A stretch of DNA of 64,000 nucleotides from Paenibacillus sp. USDA918EY (lineage in GTDB: Bacteria; Bacillota; Bacilli; Paenibacillales; Paenibacillaceae), in NCBI RefSeq assembly GCF_009870825.1, contig NZ_WTWY01000001.1, forward strand, positions 620,001-684,000, given 5' to 3'. The position numbers were made by a program, and so were the translations under genes. Each line of letters begins with the position of its first letter. The stretch's first letter is position 1. This document shows positions 1-8,999 of this stretch, in pieces. Below the pieces are notes generated by a model that was not told where the DNA came from, made no database searches, and worked only from the letters and a program-made list of their open reading frames with translations.

Positions 1-696
1 GACCGGCTGGCTCCCATCGGTTGGCACTATCAATTGCCGATGGTCAGCGTGAAGGATGCCGTAGTAGAACAGTTCCGGTTATCTAAAGCCGATGGCAACG
101 TCATCTCCAAACGGCAATTTTTTTACGATATTTATCATCCGACCAATGCGGGACATAAGATCATGTCCGATTGTCTGGGCTGGCTGTTCGAAGTTACGGA
201 CCGATCCGCAGCTGACGGGGAGGATCTTCCGACTGACAAGCCGCCGCTGATCGGGAACGGATACGTTGGGACGCGTCTTCTCGATCGCATGAATGCCGAC
301 GGCATTGCGCGGATTCATCCGGGTGGTTTCCAAGAGACCGATGCCGAGCTGCAAATGGCGGAGCTGGATGACCATTCATACGGCACTCCGCTATTTCCCC
401 ATAACTGGATGCATACGGCCGAATCCGGAAATCCCAGCTTCAAAATGACCATCCGAAGCCGGCGCCTTATTCTGGTCTTTAAGGACTCCGGAAGCCATGA
501 TTTCGGAACCGCGAATATTTGGGTGGATGGGCAGCTGAAAAGAACCGCCGATCCGCATCAGGTGAATTGGACGCATTGCCATGCCGTGCTTTTGTACGAT
601 GAAGAGGATGTAAGGGAACATACGATAGAGATCGCGATGGCGGAAGGCAATGAGGATAAGCGGTTTACGATCTTGGGATTCGGATATGTGCCGTAA
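1..696 (+). CDS. SGNH/GDSL-type hydrolase, 3' part (5' end outside window)
   Basis: The frame is open from base 1, so the true start lies upstream; the ATG at 34 is probably internal. About 230 C-terminal residues are visible. The SGNH family block V, a catalytic Asp-x-x-His in the form DIYHPTNAGH, is encoded at about 127-157. It is followed by roughly 150 residues rich in beta-strand-like sequence that could be an accessory domain. Enzymes of this kind usually deacylate carbohydrates or lipids. The next gene is an esterase 54 bases downstream on the same strand, so the two may be co-transcribed and act on acylated polysaccharide. The nucleophile block is not in the window, so the family call rests on block V only. 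Confidence 0.7.
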   Translation, partial: DRLAPIGWHYQLPMVSVKDAVVEQFRLSKADGNVISKRQFFYDIYHPTNAGHKIMSDCLGWLFEVTDRSAADGEDLPTDKPPLIGNGYVGTRLLDRMNADGIARIHPGGFQETDAELQMAELDDHSYGTPLFPHNWMHTAESGNPSFKMTIRSRRLILVFKDSGSHDFGTANIWVDGQLKRTADPHQVNWTHCHAVLLYDEEDVREHTIEIAMAEGNEDKRFTILGFGYVP

Positions 697-708
697 CGGC
701 TGAAATAA

Positions 709-1545
<837 letters not shown>

Positions 1546-1611
1546 ACTGCAATTACGGATTCGAAAATAGTGTATAATCTTCAAGCTTGGCGAAAGCCGC
1601 CAGGAATCAAA

Positions 1612-1646
1612 AGAAACCCTGTTCCTCTAAAAAGGACAGGGTTTCT
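1612..1646. terminator. Hairpin after the esterase gene
   Basis: AGAAACCCTG pairs with CAGGGTTTCT around a short loop, with one bulged base in the stem. The T-run is weak. It lies between convergent genes and could act in both directions. Confidence 0.55.
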
Positions 1647-1744
1647 CGACTGACTGAAGGACGATGCAATCATTTGTCCTTCCTTTTTATGGATAATATA
1701 AAGCAGGCCGAGATGGAATCAACCGGCTCCGTAAAAAAGACGAA

Positions 1745-2296
1745 CTAATCTTCCCATACGTTTTGAAGAGGAAGTCCCCGTTCTGTCCGCGCCAAGTCCA
1801 CAACACGCTGGATAAAGGCGGTTTTTGCCCGCGTATAACCGTCCGGGTCTGAATGATATTGTTCAGCCAACGTCCGTTTTAGTTCTCCATACTCCTTGAC
1901 GAATTCAGGATGGGCCCGAAGGTAGTCGCGAAACAGCAGCTCATTTCTTTCGTAAAATCCTTCAAGGGGGAAGATGTGCAAATGATGCGTACGCGCTCCT
2001 TCGTGTTCTTTTACAAAAAAGTGTCGCCCGGTCATGCCGGTATCAATATAACGATAGCCTGAATGGCTAAGCAAGTCCCCATAGATCTGTTCATCAAGCA
2101 GCGTATGAACCGCAGCGGAAATATCGATGATGGGTTTTGCGTCCTGATCGGGTATGGAAGTACTGCCGGTATGTTCAATGGTAACGACGTGCGGAGCCAG
2201 GATTTCAAGCAATCGAGCTTTCTCTTTCTCGAATTCCGTAGACCAGTCGGAACGGTATGGAACGACTTTGACTGCATAATGTTGTGGAGCGGACAT
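1745..2296 (-). CDS. GrpB/UPF0157 family nucleotidyltransferase-like protein
   Basis: A 183-residue protein of the GrpB (UPF0157) family, which has a nucleotidyltransferase-like fold and mostly unknown function. Family hallmarks are the early Y-x-x-x-W segment (YRSDWSTEFEKE), the HTGSTSIP loop and KPIIDI, followed by an R-x-H-H-x-H-x-F type segment (RTHHLHIF). The start at 2296 is preceded by a purine-rich stretch (AAAGGGAGAGTG). It is a single gene, convergent with the esterase and with an AT-rich gap upstream. No substrate can be inferred. Confidence 0.85.
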   Translation of the reverse strand: MSAPQHYAVKVVPYRSDWSTEFEKEKARLLEILAPHVVTIEHTGSTSIPDQDAKPIIDISAAVHTLLDEQIYGDLLSHSGYRYIDTGMTGRHFFVKEHEGARTHHLHIFPLEGFYERNELLFRDYLRAHPEFVKEYGELKRTLAEQYHSDPDGYTRAKTAFIQRVVDLARTERGLPLQNVWED

Positions 2297-2528
2297 TCGC
2301 TTTCACTCTCCCTTTTTCCTATACCAGGATTTACTAATTAATAAAGACATGATGAATAACATACCATTTCATGTTTGTTTTGTCAATATGGAAGGTGATA
2401 CGAATCATTTGTGCCAAAAGGAGGGATATGGGTCTTTATTTGCTTTGCCGATAGCCATTCCAAAACGTTATTGTGATATCCTAGATTGGTCAAACAGATT
2501 AAACAGTTAAACGAATGGGGGGATTGAG

Positions 2529-2693
2529 GTGAACCAGGAAGTTTCGGACCATATCGCGATGGAGTTGAAACGCATCCGGAGTATAGATCGCTGGTTTTTA
2601 AACTTTGTTTGTCTGATTTTTCCTCATGGCAAATCCCGTTATTACAAAACACGTAATAAACGCAACGGTAACGACAATGATTGCGAACATTAA
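2529..2693 (+). CDS. Possible small or truncated ORF (54 aa), GTG start
   Basis: A GTG at 2529 follows GGGGGGATTGAG, an acceptable ribosome site, and the frame stays open for 55 codons. The first ~20 residues look coding (VNQEVSDHIAMELKRI), but the rest overlaps, in the opposite strand, the 3' end of the membrane protein gene at 2598-3137. It may be the 5' stub of a gene cut off by rearrangement, or a chance ORF. I do not recognise it. Confidence 0.25.
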   Translation: MNQEVSDHIAMELKRIRSIDRWFLNFVCLIFPHGKSRYYKTRNKRNGNDNDCEH

Positions 2694-3137
2694 TCCAACA
2701 GCCGCCATAAAAGGATCGTCACCCGGGTAAGAAGGCTTTAATCTCACGAGCCGACAGACGAACAGGGCGGCCATGATCATATAAAAACTGCTTCCAAGAG
2801 CCCCCATCTTCATGCGGTTTTTCGTCGTGCCTTCCCATGCTTTATTGATGATGAGCCATAAAATGATACTTCCTGTGACTGCCAAAAACATGACAGCAAA
2901 ATGAACAAACGGAATGAAGAAATACACAAATACATACAACACGAAACAGGTTGTAAAAAATAAAGCGGCATTCATGACGAATAAAAACAATCCGGATTTC
3001 CAATGATTTTGAAACCAAATGGCATTTTTAAGCCTACGTACCAACGGATTACCGTCTCCAAGCAGATTAGCTATCGGCCGTTTAAATAAAATAACAAGGA
3101 ACATTCCAAGAAGACCGATTAAAAGGATGAACGTCAT
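2598..3137 (-). CDS. Unknown integral membrane protein
   Basis: A 179-residue protein not recognised as a named family. About five hydrophobic segments are visible: residues 1-17, 45-65, 70-95, 115-135 and 145-170, with short charged loops between. It starts 33 bases after the small HTH regulator and shares strand and spacing with that gene and the DUF2975 gene, so it is probably the third gene of one operon. The start ATG at 3137 is preceded by GGGAGGTTAAT. A role in sensing or membrane stress with its neighbours is a guess. Confidence 0.65.
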   Translation of the reverse strand: MTFILLIGLLGMFLVILFKRPIANLLGDGNPLVRRLKNAIWFQNHWKSGLFLFVMNAALFFTTCFVLYVFVYFFIPFVHFAVMFLAVTGSIILWLIINKAWEGTTKNRMKMGALGSSFYMIMAALFVCRLVRLKPSYPGDDPFMAAVGLMFAIIVVTVAFITCFVITGFAMRKNQTNKV

Positions 3138-3170
3138 ATTAACCTCCCGCCTATGTTTATAAAATGAAAG

Positions 3171-3377
3171 TCATGTATCCCGATATTCCAAAATATCGCC
3201 GGGTTGGCAGTCCAAAGCTTTGCAAATGGCCTCCAGGGTGGAAAACTTAACGGCTTTTGCCTTGCCGTTTTTGAGTATGGAAAGATTGGCCATGGTGATT
3301 CCGACCCTCTCCGAAAGTTCCGTTACGCTCATTTTCCTTTTTGCCAACATCACATCAATATTAACGATGATTGCCAT
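3171..3377 (-). CDS. yozG: Small XRE/Cro-CI type HTH regulator (YozG-like)
   Basis: A 68-residue single-domain DNA-binding protein. The HTH runs from about residue 17 to 45 (MSVTELSERVGIT with recognition helix MANLSILKNGKA), and the C-terminal CKALDCQPGDILEY is the signature of this small Xre class. It lies 9 bases downstream of a DUF2975 membrane protein gene. In Bacillus the equivalent pair is yozG-yoaS. By family precedent it is probably an autoregulator that responds through the membrane partner; the ligand is unknown. Confidence 0.85.
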   Translation of the reverse strand: MAIIVNIDVMLAKRKMSVTELSERVGITMANLSILKNGKAKAVKFSTLEAICKALDCQPGDILEYRDT

Positions 3378-3386
3378 TTTAGCACC

Positions 3387-3863
3387 TCAGATTGTCAATT
3401 CATTTTCAGTTTTTAAATCAAGAGCACTTCTTAACAGTTCCTGAAGCACCGCGGCAAAAAGTGAAATTACCGTGGCCGCAAAAATGATGACGCCGCCAAT
3501 GATGGCTAGTCCGGGATGCAAAGCGTTTTGCACGGCCAACAAAAACATCCCAATGACATATAACACGATGATGATCAGAGCACAGTTTTTGATATGTCCT
3601 AACGATGTAACCGCTAACTTTGAAAATGCATTTCCTTTTTCGATATTATTCAAAAGCGTGAAAGCCTGATATAGAGCAAAATAAAAAGGGATGGTTGTCA
3701 TATACAAACCTATAAGCACAGGATATCGCAAGTAGGCGAATTCCGGATTGAATTTTGCTGCGTCTCTGGCCAGGCTTGGAAACCAAAATAGGCACATGGC
3801 AAAAACGGTGATTCCAATGATCCAAACAGCCACCTTTAAAAAGAGCGTTGATCTTAGTCCCAT
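3387..3863 (-). CDS. DUF2975 membrane protein (YoaS-like)
   Basis: A 158-residue protein with four hydrophobic segments (about residues 8-28, 45-65, 90-112 and 118-140), matching the DUF2975 layout. The cytoplasmic loop NNIEKGNAFS is typical of the family. It is first in a three-gene unit with the YozG-like HTH and an unknown membrane protein. GAGGTG lies just upstream of the ATG, and a promoter sits about 30 bases further up. DUF2975/Xre pairs recur in Firmicutes, but their role is not established. Confidence 0.8.
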   Translation of the reverse strand: MGLRSTLFLKVAVWIIGITVFAMCLFWFPSLARDAAKFNPEFAYLRYPVLIGLYMTTIPFYFALYQAFTLLNNIEKGNAFSKLAVTSLGHIKNCALIIIVLYVIGMFLLAVQNALHPGLAIIGGVIIFAATVISLFAAVLQELLRSALDLKTENELTI

Positions 3864-3894
3864 AAAGCACCTCGTTGTTCATCATTTATGTTTT

Positions 3895-3922
3895 ATTATA
3901 AGGATTGTTTATCGTTTTACAA
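3895..3922 (-). promoter_or_regulatory. Sigma-A promoter of the DUF2975-yozG unit
   Basis: Read on the minus strand, TTGTAA (3922-3917) and TATAAT (3900-3895) are separated by 16 bases. The flanks are strongly AT-rich. Confidence 0.65.
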
Positions 3923-4086
3923 TAAATATTTATCATTTTATATGATGTTTTTATTGTTTTGTATTCTGGAGATTCCGGAGATTCAGGAGATGAAAGTGAT
4001 GATCCGATGTTTCGTGCCGGCGCGATGGGAAGGCGGATGCCGGGCTGGGGAGCGGCGAGGATCGCTGATCGATTTTTCGGGCAAGC
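3923..4086. other. Gap with no convincing gene
   Basis: ORFs exist on the plus strand here, but none has a good ribosome site or a recognisable protein. The half nearest 3923 is AT-rich upstream DNA of the DUF2975 unit. Confidence 0.5.
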
Positions 4087-4109
4087 AAAAAAGAGCGTTA
4101 TTAGCGCTC
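4087..4109 (-). terminator. Rho-independent terminator of the glutathione peroxidase gene
   Basis: On the minus strand, GAGCG and CGCTC enclose a 7-base loop and are followed by TTTTTT. It lies about 85 bases past the stop codon. Confidence 0.75.
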
Positions 4110-4194
4110 CCTATGCCAATGCCTCTATTCAAAAAATGTTCCCGATGAATTGCAATGATTTCTTGCCGGGCGGATCATTCGGCGGATGAATGGA

Positions 4195-4683
4195 TTAGCC
4201 TTCCGCACGCAACAGCTCGATAATATGCCGTTCGATTTTTTCCGGCTCTTCCGTCGGCGCGAACCGTTTCACGACTTTTCCGCTGCGGTCGACCAGAAAC
4301 TTCGTAAAGTTCCACTTGATCGCCTTGGAACCCAACAGGCCCGGCGCTTCTTTGGTCAGATGGCGGAACAGCGGATGCGCGTTTTGGCCGTTGACGTCTA
4401 TTTTGGCGAACAGAGGGAAGTTGACCCCAAAATTCAGCTCGCATGCTTGAGCGACCTCTTTGTCGGTCCCCGGCTCCTGGTTGGCAAATTGGCCGCAAGG
4501 AAAACCGAGGACGCTAAATCCCTGCTCCTTGTAAGTATCGTGCAGCTTTTGCAGCCCTTTGAACTGCGGCGCGAACCCGCATTTGGTGGCCGTATTGACG
4601 ATCAGCAGCACTTGACCGCGATAAGGCTCCAATGTTTGCAGTTCTCCCTTAATCGTTTTAACTTCCATATTATAAAGTGACAT
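4195..4683 (-). CDS. Glutathione peroxidase family thiol peroxidase (Cys type)
   Basis: A 162-residue peroxidase that reduces organic and hydrogen peroxides. In bacteria the reductant is usually thioredoxin rather than glutathione. The peroxidatic residue is Cys35 in NTATKCGF (cysteine, not selenocysteine), followed by the resolving-Cys segment FPCGQFANQEPG and the WNFTKF block that completes the active site. The usual Asn in FPCNQF is Gly here. The start at 4683 has GGGAGGAG upstream; the longer reading from 4722 is rejected. It is divergent from ohrR, and its promoter region carries an OhrR-type box, so induction by organic hydroperoxide is likely. Confidence 0.9.
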   Translation of the reverse strand: MSLYNMEVKTIKGELQTLEPYRGQVLLIVNTATKCGFAPQFKGLQKLHDTYKEQGFSVLGFPCGQFANQEPGTDKEVAQACELNFGVNFPLFAKIDVNGQNAHPLFRHLTKEAPGLLGSKAIKWNFTKFLVDRSGKVVKRFAPTEEPEKIERHIIELLRAEG

Positions 4684-4718
4684 AGGTAACTCTCCTCCCA
4701 AGCTTATAATGATTTTGA

Positions 4719-4737
4719 ACAATTAAATTGTATACAA
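4719..4737. promoter_or_regulatory. OhrR operator in front of the peroxidase gene
   Basis: ACAATT-A-AATTGT (4719-4731) is a perfect palindrome, overlapped by TTGTATACAA (4728-4737). Together they closely match the two-repeat OhrR operator known from Bacillus ohrA. The site lies 36-54 bases upstream of the peroxidase start codon, where binding would block transcription. Confidence 0.75.
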
Positions 4738-4771
4738 CTTAAATGACGATTGCAAGCTTCTCTTTAAATTT

Positions 4772-4800
4772 TTGACGTACCCGATCCCTAATGTTATAAT
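4772..4800 (+). promoter_or_regulatory. Sigma-A promoter of ohrR
   Basis: TTGACG at 4772-4777 and TATAAT at 4795-4800 are separated by 17 bases. Confidence 0.85.
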
Positions 4801-4814
4801 TACCCGCATAAATA

Positions 4815-4828
4815 AATTGCATACAATT
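4815..4828. promoter_or_regulatory. Second OhrR-type operator, in the ohrR leader
   Basis: AATTG-CATA-CAATT has perfect 5-base arms, is followed by AAAT as in the first site, and lies just downstream of the ohrR -10. It fits negative autoregulation. Confidence 0.65.
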
Positions 4829-4846
4829 AAATGGCAGGTGAGAAAT

Positions 4847-5299
4847 ATGCAGCCTAACGAATATATGAAGCTCGAAAACCAGCTTTGTTTTGCTTTTTAT
4901 ACCTGCTCCCGCGAGATCATGAAGCTGTACCGCCCGCTGCTTTCCCCGCTCGGGCTGACCTACACGCAGTATATTACGATGCTCTCCCTATGGGAGCGGG
5001 ACGGGGTCACCGTCAAGGAGCTCGGCTCCAAGCTGTTTCTGGATTCGGGTACCTTGACCCCGCTGCTGAAAAAGCTGGAAACGATGGAGCTCATTACGCG
5101 TACCCGCGACAAGGTGGATGAACGCAACGTGATCATCGAGCTGACCGACAAGGGACGGGCCTTTCGGGAGCAGGCCGCCGAAGTGCCGAAAAAGCTTTAC
5201 GCCGGGACTAACGTTCAACTCGAAGACATAACCGCCATGCATGAGCATATTCAATCTTTTCTGCAGAAGATCGGCGAGCTTTCCGAAAAACAGGAATAG
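4847..5299 (+). CDS. ohrR: OhrR, peroxide-sensing MarR-family repressor
   Basis: A 150-residue winged-helix repressor. The N-terminal KLENQLCFAFYTCSREI closely resembles Bacillus OhrR around its sensing cysteine, so Cys14 is the likely redox switch; Cys19 is an additional cysteine. The winged-helix core includes LFLDSGTLTPLLKKLE and the wing DERNVIIELT. The ATG at 4847 follows GGCAGGTGAG; the longer ORF start at 4772 would begin inside the promoter. OhrR normally controls ohrA, but here its divergent neighbour is a glutathione peroxidase. No ohr gene is in the window; the OsmC gene at 9762 is a relative but is not adjacent. Confidence 0.93.
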   Translation: MQPNEYMKLENQLCFAFYTCSREIMKLYRPLLSPLGLTYTQYITMLSLWERDGVTVKELGSKLFLDSGTLTPLLKKLETMELITRTRDKVDERNVIIELTDKGRAFREQAAEVPKKLYAGTNVQLEDITAMHEHIQSFLQKIGELSEKQE

Positions 5300-5461
5300 A
5301 TCGACGTTTCTTAATCCCCCGACGATTCCGGGAATATTCTGCCTTGAATCGAACCTCGGGGCATTGCATATCGCTAACCAAGGCATGCTTCCGGCTGAAT
5401 AAACTCGGCCAAATTCTCCATAATAGGGAAGTACACCCAAGTCAGAATGGAGGGAAAGCAT

Positions 5462-5647
5462 ATGCTGGACAACCTCGAAAGCAGCTACGATTGCGCGCGT
5501 GCGGGAGATGACTTGCATCGGCTCAAGCAGGAACTCGCCTCGCTCCGCGGTCAGGGCAGGGAAGATCAAGTAACGCAGGAACAAATCAACCGCCTCGAAA
5601 ATCAAATCGCGTTTATTATGAACAAATGCGACATCAACCACGAATGA
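5462..5647 (+). CDS. Small conserved-looking protein of unknown function (61 aa)
   Basis: Not recognised. A short, charged, mostly helical protein with a possible coiled coil from about residue 18 to 55 (LHRLKQELASLRG, then INRLENQIAFIMNK). It contains two cysteines. The ATG at 5462 has GGAGGG 7 bases upstream; the in-frame ATG at 5447 overlaps that ribosome site. A strong terminator follows 6 bases after the stop, which supports a real monocistronic gene. Confidence 0.65.
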   Translation: MLDNLESSYDCARAGDDLHRLKQELASLRGQGREDQVTQEQINRLENQIAFIMNKCDINHE

Positions 5648-5652
5648 AGCGA

Positions 5653-5707
5653 AAACACCCGTTCTCCGGCGCTCCTTTGGCGCAGGACCAACGGGTGTTC
5701 TTTTTTT
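5653..5707 (+). terminator. Strong rho-independent terminator
   Basis: AACACCCGTT pairs with AACGGGTGTT around an internally structured loop and is followed by a run of eight T with one C. It serves the 61-residue gene and may also slow transcription arriving from ybaK. Confidence 0.9.
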
Positions 5708-5722
5708 GCCTTCATCCGCAGC

Positions 5723-6199
5723 CTAATGGATGACCTCTTCAAAGCGGGCTCCCGTTATCTCTTTTAACGCCTCTACGCCCAGCTCGATTTGCATGCCTAT
5801 TTTCCCTCCGCTGACAACCAATCGTTCAAGCTCGGACGCGCTGCGGTCGATCAACGTCGGATACCTTTTTTTCATGCCCACCGGCGAGCATCCGCCGCGA
5901 ATGTAACCCGTCCATTTTTGAATGTCGCCGACGGGCAGCAGCTCGACCTTTTTCTCTCCGGCCGCTTTGGCTGCTTTTTTCAAATCCAGCTCGGCTTCGA
6001 CAGGAATGACAAAGACATAGATTCGATCTTTCTCCCCATGCAGGACCAACGTTTTATACACCATTTTCGGGTCCCTGCCGATCTTCCCGGCGACGGAAAC
6101 CCCGTCGATTTTGTTGTCTTGGGTCTCATATACGATGACTTCATACGGAATCTTATGTTGGTCCAGAATCCTCATCGCATTCGTTTTTGCTTTGGACAT
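5723..6199 (-). CDS. ybaK: YbaK/EbsC-type Cys-tRNA(Pro) deacylase
   Basis: A 158-residue trans-editing enzyme that hydrolyses Cys-tRNAPro mischarged by prolyl-tRNA synthetase. Family marks are TNAMRILDQ at the N-terminus, KMVYKTLVLHG around residues 45-55, the catalytic Lys region, and GYIRGGCSPVGMKK around 100-115 (the conserved G-x-x-S/C-P-x-G loop). The start at 6199 has GGGAAGGGAG upstream; the longer frame adds 24 residues that look non-coding. It stands alone in its transcription unit. Confidence 0.92.
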   Translation of the reverse strand: MSKAKTNAMRILDQHKIPYEVIVYETQDNKIDGVSVAGKIGRDPKMVYKTLVLHGEKDRIYVFVIPVEAELDLKKAAKAAGEKKVELLPVGDIQKWTGYIRGGCSPVGMKKRYPTLIDRSASELERLVVSGGKIGMQIELGVEALKEITGARFEEVIH

Positions 6200-6522
6200 T
6201 TCTTTTGCTCCCTTCCTAAACCGTAAAGCAGCTTGTCTTATTAGACTAAGGAAAGAAGAGCGGAAGGTCAATCGGTTTAACGGCGGTTTTCGGCAGACGC
6301 CCGCGGTTTGGTGCGTTTATGCGGAAGTCGTCTGCTCGAAAAACGGGACACAGCCGCTGCCTCGCCAGGTTGACGCATAACGCGGTTCATCGTAACCTGA
6401 TGTAGAGATTTCCAACGGTTCGGAAGCCGTTACGTTAGCGGCAGGGTTTGTTTTTCGCAATTGCATGGAATGAACCCGGGACGGCGTTTTTTCATAAAAA
6501 AGAACCTGAAAGGAGGGCACGC
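6200..6522. other. Intergenic region between ybaK and the AraC gene
   Basis: Divergent upstream region. The near-palindrome AACGG-TTCGGAAG-CCGTT at about 6414-6431 could be a regulator site. No gene is seen. Confidence 0.4.
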
Positions 6523-7407
6523 ATGGCATCCGGCATCGATACAGGGACCTTCGGCTTTCGTTTTGCGCCCCCTGAACGCTTGGCCATGTGCAACCTGTTT
6601 GCGGTCGGGCGGGACGTGGTCCTGAGCCCGGCATACCGGTGGGACGGGCACGCGCGGAAGGACGGTCCGCTGCTGTTGTTTCAATATACCATCGAAGGCG
6701 AAGGGATGTTCGAATCGGGCGCGGAAACCTACCGGATGGAATCGGGACGGGCGTTTATGGCCGACATTCCGGGGGATCATCGGTATTATTTCCCGGAGGA
6801 CGGATCCCGTTGGTCGTTTATGTTCATCCTGATGCGGCCAACGCTCATTTTGCCGAATTGGGAGGAAGCGAAATCGCGTCTGGGAGAGGCGCCTTATTTG
6901 CCGCCCGGAAGCCGGCCCGTCCGCCTCTTGCGTGAAATTTGGGATCAGGCAAACGACGGAAAGATCACGGATCCGTATACCGCCTCTTCCTGGGTATACC
7001 AATTCGTGTCGGAGCTGTGCCGGTTTTCGGCGGCGCCGCAGGGCGATCGCCAACGTTGGCCCGAAAAGGTGCGGCGGGCGGCCGAATTCATGGACGCCAA
7101 CTACAGCCGCATGATCAGCCTGGACCAGCTGTCCGAGCGGCTCGGTTTATCCAAATACCATCTGCTGCGGGCATTCGCCGCGGCGGTCGGCGAAACGCCG
7201 AGCAAATATTTGAACCGCGTCCGCATCGATCAGGCGATGCGGCTTCTCCGCCAGACCGACCTGAGCGTCGAACGGATTGCCGAACAGGTCGGTTTTTCCG
7301 GCGGCAGCTACTTCATCAAAGTGTTCCGCAACATGACCGGCCGAACGCCCGGAAGCTTCCGGTCCGAAGAGGGGCAGCTGACGTTCAGCCGGATGTTTTT
7401 CGATTAG
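6523..7407 (+). CDS. AraC-family regulator with N-terminal cupin domain
   Basis: A 294-residue transcription factor. Residues 1-150 form a sugar-sensing cupin-like domain (LFQYTIEGEGMFESG and GRAFMADIPGDHRYYF are typical). Residues 190-290 carry two HTH motifs (LSERLGLSKYHLLRAFAAAVG and VERIAEQVGFSGGSYFIKVFRNMTG). AAAGGAGG lies 6 bases before the ATG at 6523. The alpha-galactosidase gene starts 144 bases downstream on the same strand, so the regulator most likely activates that gene in response to galactosides; this is inferred from position. Confidence 0.92.
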   Translation: MASGIDTGTFGFRFAPPERLAMCNLFAVGRDVVLSPAYRWDGHARKDGPLLLFQYTIEGEGMFESGAETYRMESGRAFMADIPGDHRYYFPEDGSRWSFMFILMRPTLILPNWEEAKSRLGEAPYLPPGSRPVRLLREIWDQANDGKITDPYTASSWVYQFVSELCRFSAAPQGDRQRWPEKVRRAAEFMDANYSRMISLDQLSERLGLSKYHLLRAFAAAVGETPSKYLNRVRIDQAMRLLRQTDLSVERIAEQVGFSGGSYFIKVFRNMTGRTPGSFRSEEGQLTFSRMFFD

Positions 7408-7551
7408 ACCGCCAGACCGCAATATTTTGCTATTGTCTTTGAAAGATTACTATAGAAACGCCATTCCTCCAACCCGTAATATAGGGGCGTAGAACGATAA
7501 GCGGCATCCGTTGAAGGATGCGCAATCCATGTATGAATCAGGAGGAACGAC

Positions 7552-8832
7552 ATGCAGCATCATGCCTTTGCACCAACACCCCCGATGGGATGGAACAGCT
7601 GGGATTGTTACGGCGCCGCCGTAACGGAGGAAGAGGTTCGCGGCAACGCCGAATACATGGCGCAGCATTTGAAGGATTATGGATGGGAGTACGTCGTCGT
7701 CGACATTCAATGGTATGAACCGGAGGCCGACTCGGACATATACAGGCCGTTCGTCCGGCTTGAAACCGACGGTTATTCGCGGCTTATGCCCGCGGTCAAC
7801 CGTTTTCCGTCCGCGGCAGGCGGCCGGGGGTTCAAACCGCTGGCGGAGTATGTGCACGGCCTTGGTTTGAAGTTCGGGATCCATATCATGCGCGGCATTC
7901 CGCGGCAGGCGGTACATGACGATACACCGATCAAGGGAACGGATGCGACCGCCCGGGACATCGCCCATACCTGCTCTTTTTGCGGATGGAACACCGACAT
8001 GTACGGCGTCGATGCTTCCAAGGAAGGCGCACAGGAATACTACAATTCGCTGTTCGAATTGTACGCCGGCTGGGGCGTCGATTACATCAAGGTCGACGAC
8101 ATTGCCGCTTCATGGCTGCACGGCGGGCCGCATCTTGCGGAAATCGAGCTGATCCGCAAGGCGATCGACCATGCCGGCCGTCCGATGGTGCTGAGCCTGT
8201 CGCCGGGACCGGCACCCGTGGAGCATGCCGACTTTTTTGAAGCGAATGCGAATATGTGGCGGATGACCGATGACTTCTGGGATCGTTGGCCGCTTCTTTT
8301 GGACATGTTCGACCGCTGCGAAACGTGGCAAGGCCGGCCAAAACCCGGCTGTTGGCCGGATTGCGACATGCTGCCGCTCGGGCGGATCGGCGTTCGGGCA
8401 AGCCATCCCGACCGGATGACGAACTTTACGCGGAACGAGCAGCTCACGATGATGACGTTGTGGACGATCTTTCGCTCACCGCTCATGTTCGGGGGAGAGA
8501 TGCGCGACAACGATGAATGGACGTTGTCGCTGCTGACGAACCGGGACGTGCTGCATATGCACCAACACGGCTTCGGCGCCCGGCAAGTCAGCCGCGCAGG
8601 CGGCGGCATCGTCTGGGCGGCCGAAGGACCTGACGGAGAGCGTTACGCGGCATTGTTCAATACCGGCGAGACGGCTGCGGAAGTCTCTGTATCGCTTTCC
8701 GAGTTAGGGATCGCCAGGGAGGCATCCGCGAAAAACCTGTGGACCGGAGAGGAACATGGACCGCGGAGAGGAACGTTGGCATCGACGATTGCTCCGCATG
8801 GAGCGGCCCTGTATAAATTAACACCGCAATAA
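7552..8832 (+). CDS. Alpha-galactosidase, glycoside hydrolase family 27
   Basis: A 426-residue retaining glycosidase that removes terminal alpha-galactose from melibiose- or raffinose-type sugars or from galactomannan. GH27 signatures are PPMGWNSWDCYG at residues 10-21, the GWEYVVVDIQWYEP strand, and the catalytic nucleophile Asp in DYIKVDD at about 180-186; WRMTDDFWDRW near 240 supplies the likely acid/base. A C-terminal beta domain follows from about residue 345. No signal peptide is present, so it works inside the cell on imported oligosaccharides. AGGAGG lies before the ATG. An AraC regulator precedes it. Confidence 0.92.
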   Translation: MQHHAFAPTPPMGWNSWDCYGAAVTEEEVRGNAEYMAQHLKDYGWEYVVVDIQWYEPEADSDIYRPFVRLETDGYSRLMPAVNRFPSAAGGRGFKPLAEYVHGLGLKFGIHIMRGIPRQAVHDDTPIKGTDATARDIAHTCSFCGWNTDMYGVDASKEGAQEYYNSLFELYAGWGVDYIKVDDIAASWLHGGPHLAEIELIRKAIDHAGRPMVLSLSPGPAPVEHADFFEANANMWRMTDDFWDRWPLLLDMFDRCETWQGRPKPGCWPDCDMLPLGRIGVRASHPDRMTNFTRNEQLTMMTLWTIFRSPLMFGGEMRDNDEWTLSLLTNRDVLHMHQHGFGARQVSRAGGGIVWAAEGPDGERYAALFNTGETAAEVSVSLSELGIAREASAKNLWTGEEHGPRRGTLASTIAPHGAALYKLTPQ

Positions 8833-8999
8833 AGCTTTGCGAAACTTTTGGGATGCCGGGGATGGCTTTTTAATCCATAAAGCTCGCTTTCGAGAAAGAT
8901 GAACAGGATAAGCGATGTTGATTTTTTTCCTATTCGCCCTTACCAAAGCCTTCTTGACCCATAAAATACAATGTACTCAAAAATCAAGGAGGTAATACG

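Noticed and set aside
3888-4189. Two plus-strand ORFs between the DUF2975 unit and gpx
   Set aside because: They begin in promoter DNA, lack ribosome sites and overlap the gpx terminator.
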